A stretch of DNA of 64,000 nucleotides from positions 62,001-126,000 of the forward strand of contig CAJNDS010002469.1 of the NCBI GenBank assembly GCA_905221605.1, written 5' to 3'. A program made the position numbers and the translations under genes. This document shows positions 61,087 through 64,000 of the stretch, piece after piece (the first letter of the stretch is position 1; each line of letters opens with the position of its first letter). Under the pieces are notes generated by a model that made no database searches, was not told the origin of the DNA, and worked only from the letters and a program-made list of their open reading frames with translations. The DNA comes from Symbiodinium natans (Eukaryota; Sar; Dinophyceae; Suessiales; Symbiodiniaceae).

Positions 61087-61256
61087 GTGCCGTCCTTGGG
61101 GCCAACGCGTCGACGTTCCAGCCTTCGGGCAGTCGATGTATGACAGCGAGACAAATGGGCTAACGTGCTCGCTGGGGCCGGGCGCCCTGTGGCCGAACTC
61201 CTTCTGGCACATGGGCGAAGAGCTCGGTTCGGCATGCAGGCAGGGGAGGCCGTTCC
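61087..61256 (+). CDS. Array unit 4: exon alpha
   Basis: Same as unit 1, including the deletion after alpha, which shows that units 1 and 4 share a recent history. Confidence 0.5.
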
Positions 61257-61534
61257 GTGCGTTTTGAGCATACCGCTTGTGAAGTAAATGCATGTCTCAT
61301 GTGTTTGGCTGTAATCTCTAGATCATAGAATAAGCTTTCAGGTCCCGAGGGGCGTCCCGTGGGATGACGATACCTAGTTACCTAGTTAGAGGGTTCAGGC
61401 TTGTTGGTTGTGGTTACTGTTGTGGCCCCGTATCTGTGCGTAAAGAGTTGTAGTCTGCTCATATGTAGCATGTGGGGTTGCGGTTGGTTTGGCTTTCTTC
61501 AAGGTTCAGGCTGGAAGTAGGGCCAGAAATAGGG

Positions 61535-61660
61535 TAACTGGACTGAAAGAATGCTTGTGCCGAAGGGACAAAAAACCCTTCCTATTCGCATGTCAACAGC
61601 AGGCATGAGGGTTTCTTCGGAGTCGAGGCATTCCTGGCGTGTGCCGCAGTGCTTCTTAAT
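61535..61660 (+). pseudogene. Broken beta exon of unit 4
   Basis: Aligns with beta but has a four-base insertion near its start (ACTGAAAGAATGC) and loses the hydrophobic end after GCCGCAGTGCT. Several remaining changes are synonymous (CGG/AGG, GGG/GGT, GCA/GCG). Confidence 0.6.
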
Positions 61661-61843
61661 TCTCGGGAACCATCAGCAGCCCTCCAATCCAGCATTCACC
61701 GCGTGTTTCGCATTGTGTTGCCACATTGCTGTGTCGCGCCCTACCCGCGCATTGGCCGAGTCGGCCGCCGCGCCACACCGCTGGCCGGGTGTGGGGGCGC
61801 ATGCTGAGCGGCATACCTGTGTTCAGCCTCTCTGGCGTGGCAG

Positions 61844-62013
61844 GTGCCGTCCTTGGGGCCAACGCGTCGATGTTCAAGCCTTCGGGCAGTCGATGTATGA
61901 CAGTGAGACAAATGGGCTAACGTGCTCGCTGGGGCCGGGCGCCCTGTGGCCGAATTCCTTCTGGCACATGGGCGAAGAGCTCGGTTCGGCATGCAGGCAG
62001 CGGAGGCCGTTCC
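61844..62013 (+). CDS. Array unit 5: exon alpha, divergent
   Basis: Alpha with five substitutions, three synonymous (GAC/GAT, AGC/AGT, AAC/AAT) and two not (P to Q, G to R). It is followed by different sequence and a MITE-A, so the array ends here. Confidence 0.5.
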
Positions 62014-62068
62014 GTGCGCCTTCTTCGACAAAGGTGTTGCAAGAACGTCTTCCCCAAGCCTGAGGCCC

Positions 62069-62214
62069 TACTTGCTGGAGGTTCATGGTATTTATTAACC
62101 AATTGTCATTGTACTCAGAACCCACTTAGAAGCCCCTTAAGTGCGCCAATATGGATACAGTTTGGTTTATAAGTACGGCAATTATTGGTTAATAAGTACC
62201 ATGAACCTTCAAGC
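62069..62214. mobile_element. MITE-A copy at the array end
   Basis: TACTTGCTGGAGGTTCATGG ... AAGTACCATGAACCTTCAAG. Confidence 0.8.
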
Positions 62215-62272
62215 AAACCCTACAACCCTAGCCCTAAACCCGAAACCCTAAACCCTAAACCCCAAAAGTAAC

Positions 62273-62371
62273 ATGTGTTCTGGGCACTGCGCCTTCTGGA
62301 AGCTTGGATGCTTCCAACCGGATCGGATCTACTGCAAGCCCAGGCCCCCATTGACTCTGGAGGAGGGCTGA
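62273..62371 (+). CDS. Small Cys-rich ORF or terminal exon
   Basis: From ATG: MCSGHCAFWKLGCFQP then DRIYCKPRPPLTLEEG and TGA; four Cys in 21 residues (C2, C6, C13, C21). Could be a 32-residue peptide or the end of a longer protein, since the frame is open upstream to the CCCTAAA tract. Confidence 0.4.
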   Translation: MCSGHCAFWKLGCFQPDRIYCKPRPPLTLEEG

Positions 62372-62452
62372 GAGCATGGGGCTGGTGGATATTGGGGTTA
62401 GGGGTAGGGTTTAGGGTTTAGGGTTTAGGGTTTAGGGGCTGGTGCAGATCAT

Positions 62453-62848
62453 ACGTCCGAAGGCACCGTGGCGTAGGTAACGTTTCGGGTGGTCGGCAAT
62501 GAAGCCCTTGATCTTGGGATGTTCCTTACAGGGGCTGGTGGTCTCTTTAAGTAGGGTTTAGGGTTTAGGGTTTCTGTCATACAGGGCATATATTCGGGGT
62601 TCTTCATTAAGGCATAAGGGTACTCGTACCAGATAAAGAGGCCACCGGCCTTTATGAGATGTTCCCCTGATACTAACCGTCCTAAATAGGGACAAGTCTT
62701 AGGGGGTATTATAATCCTATTATAAGGACTGTTAGTATACGGAGGAACATCCCAACCGTGATCCAACAGGGCATTTGTAGATGTTACACAGGAGAGCCTA
62801 GACAATTGCCAGTCTGATCCCCGGTTGAGCCCGGGTACTGCAATTCAA
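62453..62848 (-). CDS. Methyltransferase-like gene fragment, minus strand
   Basis: In minus-strand order: an exon to about 62757 (LSCVTSTNALLDH), MITE-B, an exon about 62645-62557 (AGGLFIWYEYPYALMK then NPEYMPCMTET), and an exon about 62523-62453 (IKGFIADHPKRYLRHG, AFGRMICTSP, TAA). AGGLFIWYEYP resembles the LKPGGLFxxxE strand after motif III of class I SAM-dependent methyltransferases. That is a family resemblance only; the SAM-binding part is not in view. Confidence 0.5.
62652..62755. mobile_element. MITE-B copy between two minus-strand exons
   Basis: Minus-strand ends TTGGGATGTTCCTCCG and CAGGGGAACATCTCATAA; GT (GTTGGG) and AAG|G lie at its two edges. Confidence 0.8.
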
Positions 62849-62859
62849 ACTACCATTCT

Positions 62860-63230
62860 CGTTGAGTAGGCTCCTAGGCTCCTATAGTGCTTCGATTTGT
62901 GTTTTTTGTTGGGGGGGGGGGAGGTTCTAAAGTGTGGGCCTGTAGTTTCTAGGTATGAAGCGAAACGGGTTATACAGTCATAGCTTAGTTTGCCCCCCCC
63001 CCCTAAACCCTAAACCCTAAACCCTAAACCCTAAACCCTAAACCCCCCCACCCACCCCATTTTTGAGCGTTTGGGGGCTTGAGGTTGAAATGCCCCATGC
63101 CCCCCTGCTTGTTCCAAGGGTTTAGGGTTCAGGGCGCGCGCAAAACCACAAGTACTAAGCCCTCAACCCCTAAACCCTAAGCACCCCTAAACCCTAAACC
63201 CTAAACCCCAAACCCCAAACCCTAAACCCT
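62860..63230. other. Spacer
   Basis: Unique sequence to about 62990, C run and six CCCTAAA units (63001-63045), then GC-rich sequence and mixed repeats. No exon seen. Confidence 0.45.
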
Positions 63231-63238
63231 AAACCGAG

Positions 63239-63299
63239 GTTCGGAGGTCTCTTCTCCTGGCTTGGCGATCTCTTCCGTTCCTTGGGCCGGGCCCCCTGA
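63239..63299 (+). CDS. Short terminal exon, amphipathic
   Basis: After AAACCGAG, one base over: FGGLFSWLGDLFRSLG, RAP, TGA in unique sequence. Confidence 0.4.
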
Positions 63300-63301
63300 G
63301 A

Positions 63302-63302
<1 letters not shown>

Positions 63303-63343
<41 letters not shown>
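63303..63343 (+). repeat. GT microsatellite
   Basis: About 20 uninterrupted GT units. Confidence 0.97.
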
Positions 63344-63345
<2 letters not shown>

Positions 63346-63354
63346 GGTTTTGGT

Positions 63355-63414
63355 TTAGGGTTTAGGGTTTAGGGTTTAGGGTTTAGGGTTTAGGGTTTAG
63401 GGTTTAGGGTTTAG
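63355..63414 (+). repeat. TTTAGGG telomeric tract
   Basis: Eight to nine pure units after the GT microsatellite. Confidence 0.95.
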
Positions 63415-63789
63415 GAGGGTTCAGTTCGGGTTATATTATATACCTGAATTCCCCCTGAACCCTCTGCCTCAAAAGGGTCTGGGAACCCTGGAGGGCTTGC
63501 CGGCGGGAGAGGGAAGGAGGGTCAAAGCATAGTTTGACTGAGGGTTTAGGGTTTAGGGTCTAGGGTTTAGGGTTTAGGGTTTAGGGTTTAGGGTTTAGGG
63601 TTTCATACCACCTAGTTTAGAACTTGGATTCTTGGTGGGGCGGTGAGGGTTTGGGGCACCCAGAGACAAACTGTAAAGCCTGAATAAACCCTAACCCAGC
63701 CTACCAAGCACTTTGAACCGTAAGCCTTAAACCCCAAACCCCAAACCCCATACCCTAAACCCTAAACCCTAAACCCTAGACCCCCAGAG

Positions 63790-63863
63790 GCCCCAGATTC
63801 CAAAGCTTTCTTGCCCGAGGTCTCCTCGCCCAGAAGATGCTGGGCAGCGGTGCAACCGTTCAG
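63790..63863 (+). CDS. Exon of unrecognised protein
   Basis: After CCCAGAG: APDSKAFLPEVSSPRR then CWAAVQPF, ending TTCAG before GGTTTAG. Confidence 0.5.
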
Positions 63864-63980
63864 GGTTTAGGGTTTGGGGTTTGGGGTTTAGGGTTTAGGG
63901 TTTAGGGAAATAGGGTTTGGGGTTTGGGTTTGGTTTAGGGTTTACGGTTTAGGGCTTTGGAGTTGAGGGCAAGGGGGTTT

Positions 63981-64000
63981 AAGAGGTTCAGGGTACTTAA
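63981..64000. mobile_element. Left end of a MITE-A, cut by the window edge
   Basis: AAGAGGTTCAGGGTACTTAA matches the left arm of the family. Confidence 0.45.

Larger units (their letters stand above)
58409..62040 (+). repeat. Tandem array of about 800-base gene units
   Basis: Five units with starts near 58409, 59223, 60071, 60908 and 61665 (spacing about 814, 848, 837, 757). Units are near identical and telomere-free. Each holds exon alpha; four are followed by exon beta. Differences include a roughly 25-base deletion after alpha in units 1 and 4 and the region CTGTGTGTCCCGCC versus CTGTTGTTCAGCC just before alpha, which behaves as intron. Confidence 0.9.

Noticed and set aside
1-64000. Dinoflagellate spliced-leader gene, rRNA, tRNA or snRNA genes
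   Set aside because: I looked for the conserved spliced-leader core (TAGCCATTTTGGCTCAAG) and for tRNA- or rRNA-like blocks and saw none.

Overview
The window looks like nuclear DNA of a eukaryote, most probably a dinoflagellate or close alveolate relative. Three things point there. Arabidopsis-type telomere repeats (TTTAGGG on one strand, CCCTAAA on the other) occur every few hundred bases from end to end. Coding sequence is cut into exons of about 35-230 bases whose acceptors are nearly all AG followed by G, while donors are a mix of GT, GC and other dinucleotides. Several families of short inverted-repeat elements end at or next to exon edges, as introner elements of dinoflagellates do. I see no rRNA, tRNA, CRISPR array, bacterial operon or recognisable transposase. 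Long ORFs in the telomeric tracts are artefacts: true exons sit in the short unique stretches between tracts. Exon calls rest on an open frame, AG acceptor, plausible donor, matching phase and, for some, mostly synonymous differences between two copies.

Layout. 0.4-7.3 kb and 21.5-37.2 kb hold exons of at least two gene families, here called X and Z, in the same order in both places; Ala/Pro-rich exons (Q) flank them. Inside the second block lie two models that close in frame: an 11-exon mitochondrial-type 3-hydroxyacyl-CoA dehydrogenase gene (25002-29051, 358 codons) and a 7-exon membrane-anchored protein of unknown function (29585-31068). 11.7-20.5 kb holds separate exons of several unrecognised genes plus a 1.1-kb array of perfect palindromes (13.4-14.5 kb). 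37-58 kb is a long run of single-exon calls on the plus strand, some with an in-frame stop, among inverted-repeat elements and telomeric tracts; a few lie on the minus strand. 58.4-62.05 kb is a tandem array of about 800-base units carrying two conserved exons. 62.45-62.85 kb holds minus-strand exons resembling the end of a SAM-dependent methyltransferase.

The main message is that introns here are built from two materials: telomeric repeat tracts and short inverted-repeat elements. One predicted intron (30920-30961) is only six telomere-like heptamers. Telomeric tracts also sit inside inverted-repeat elements. No expression or database evidence was available, so exon edges and gene boundaries outside the two closed models are provisional.
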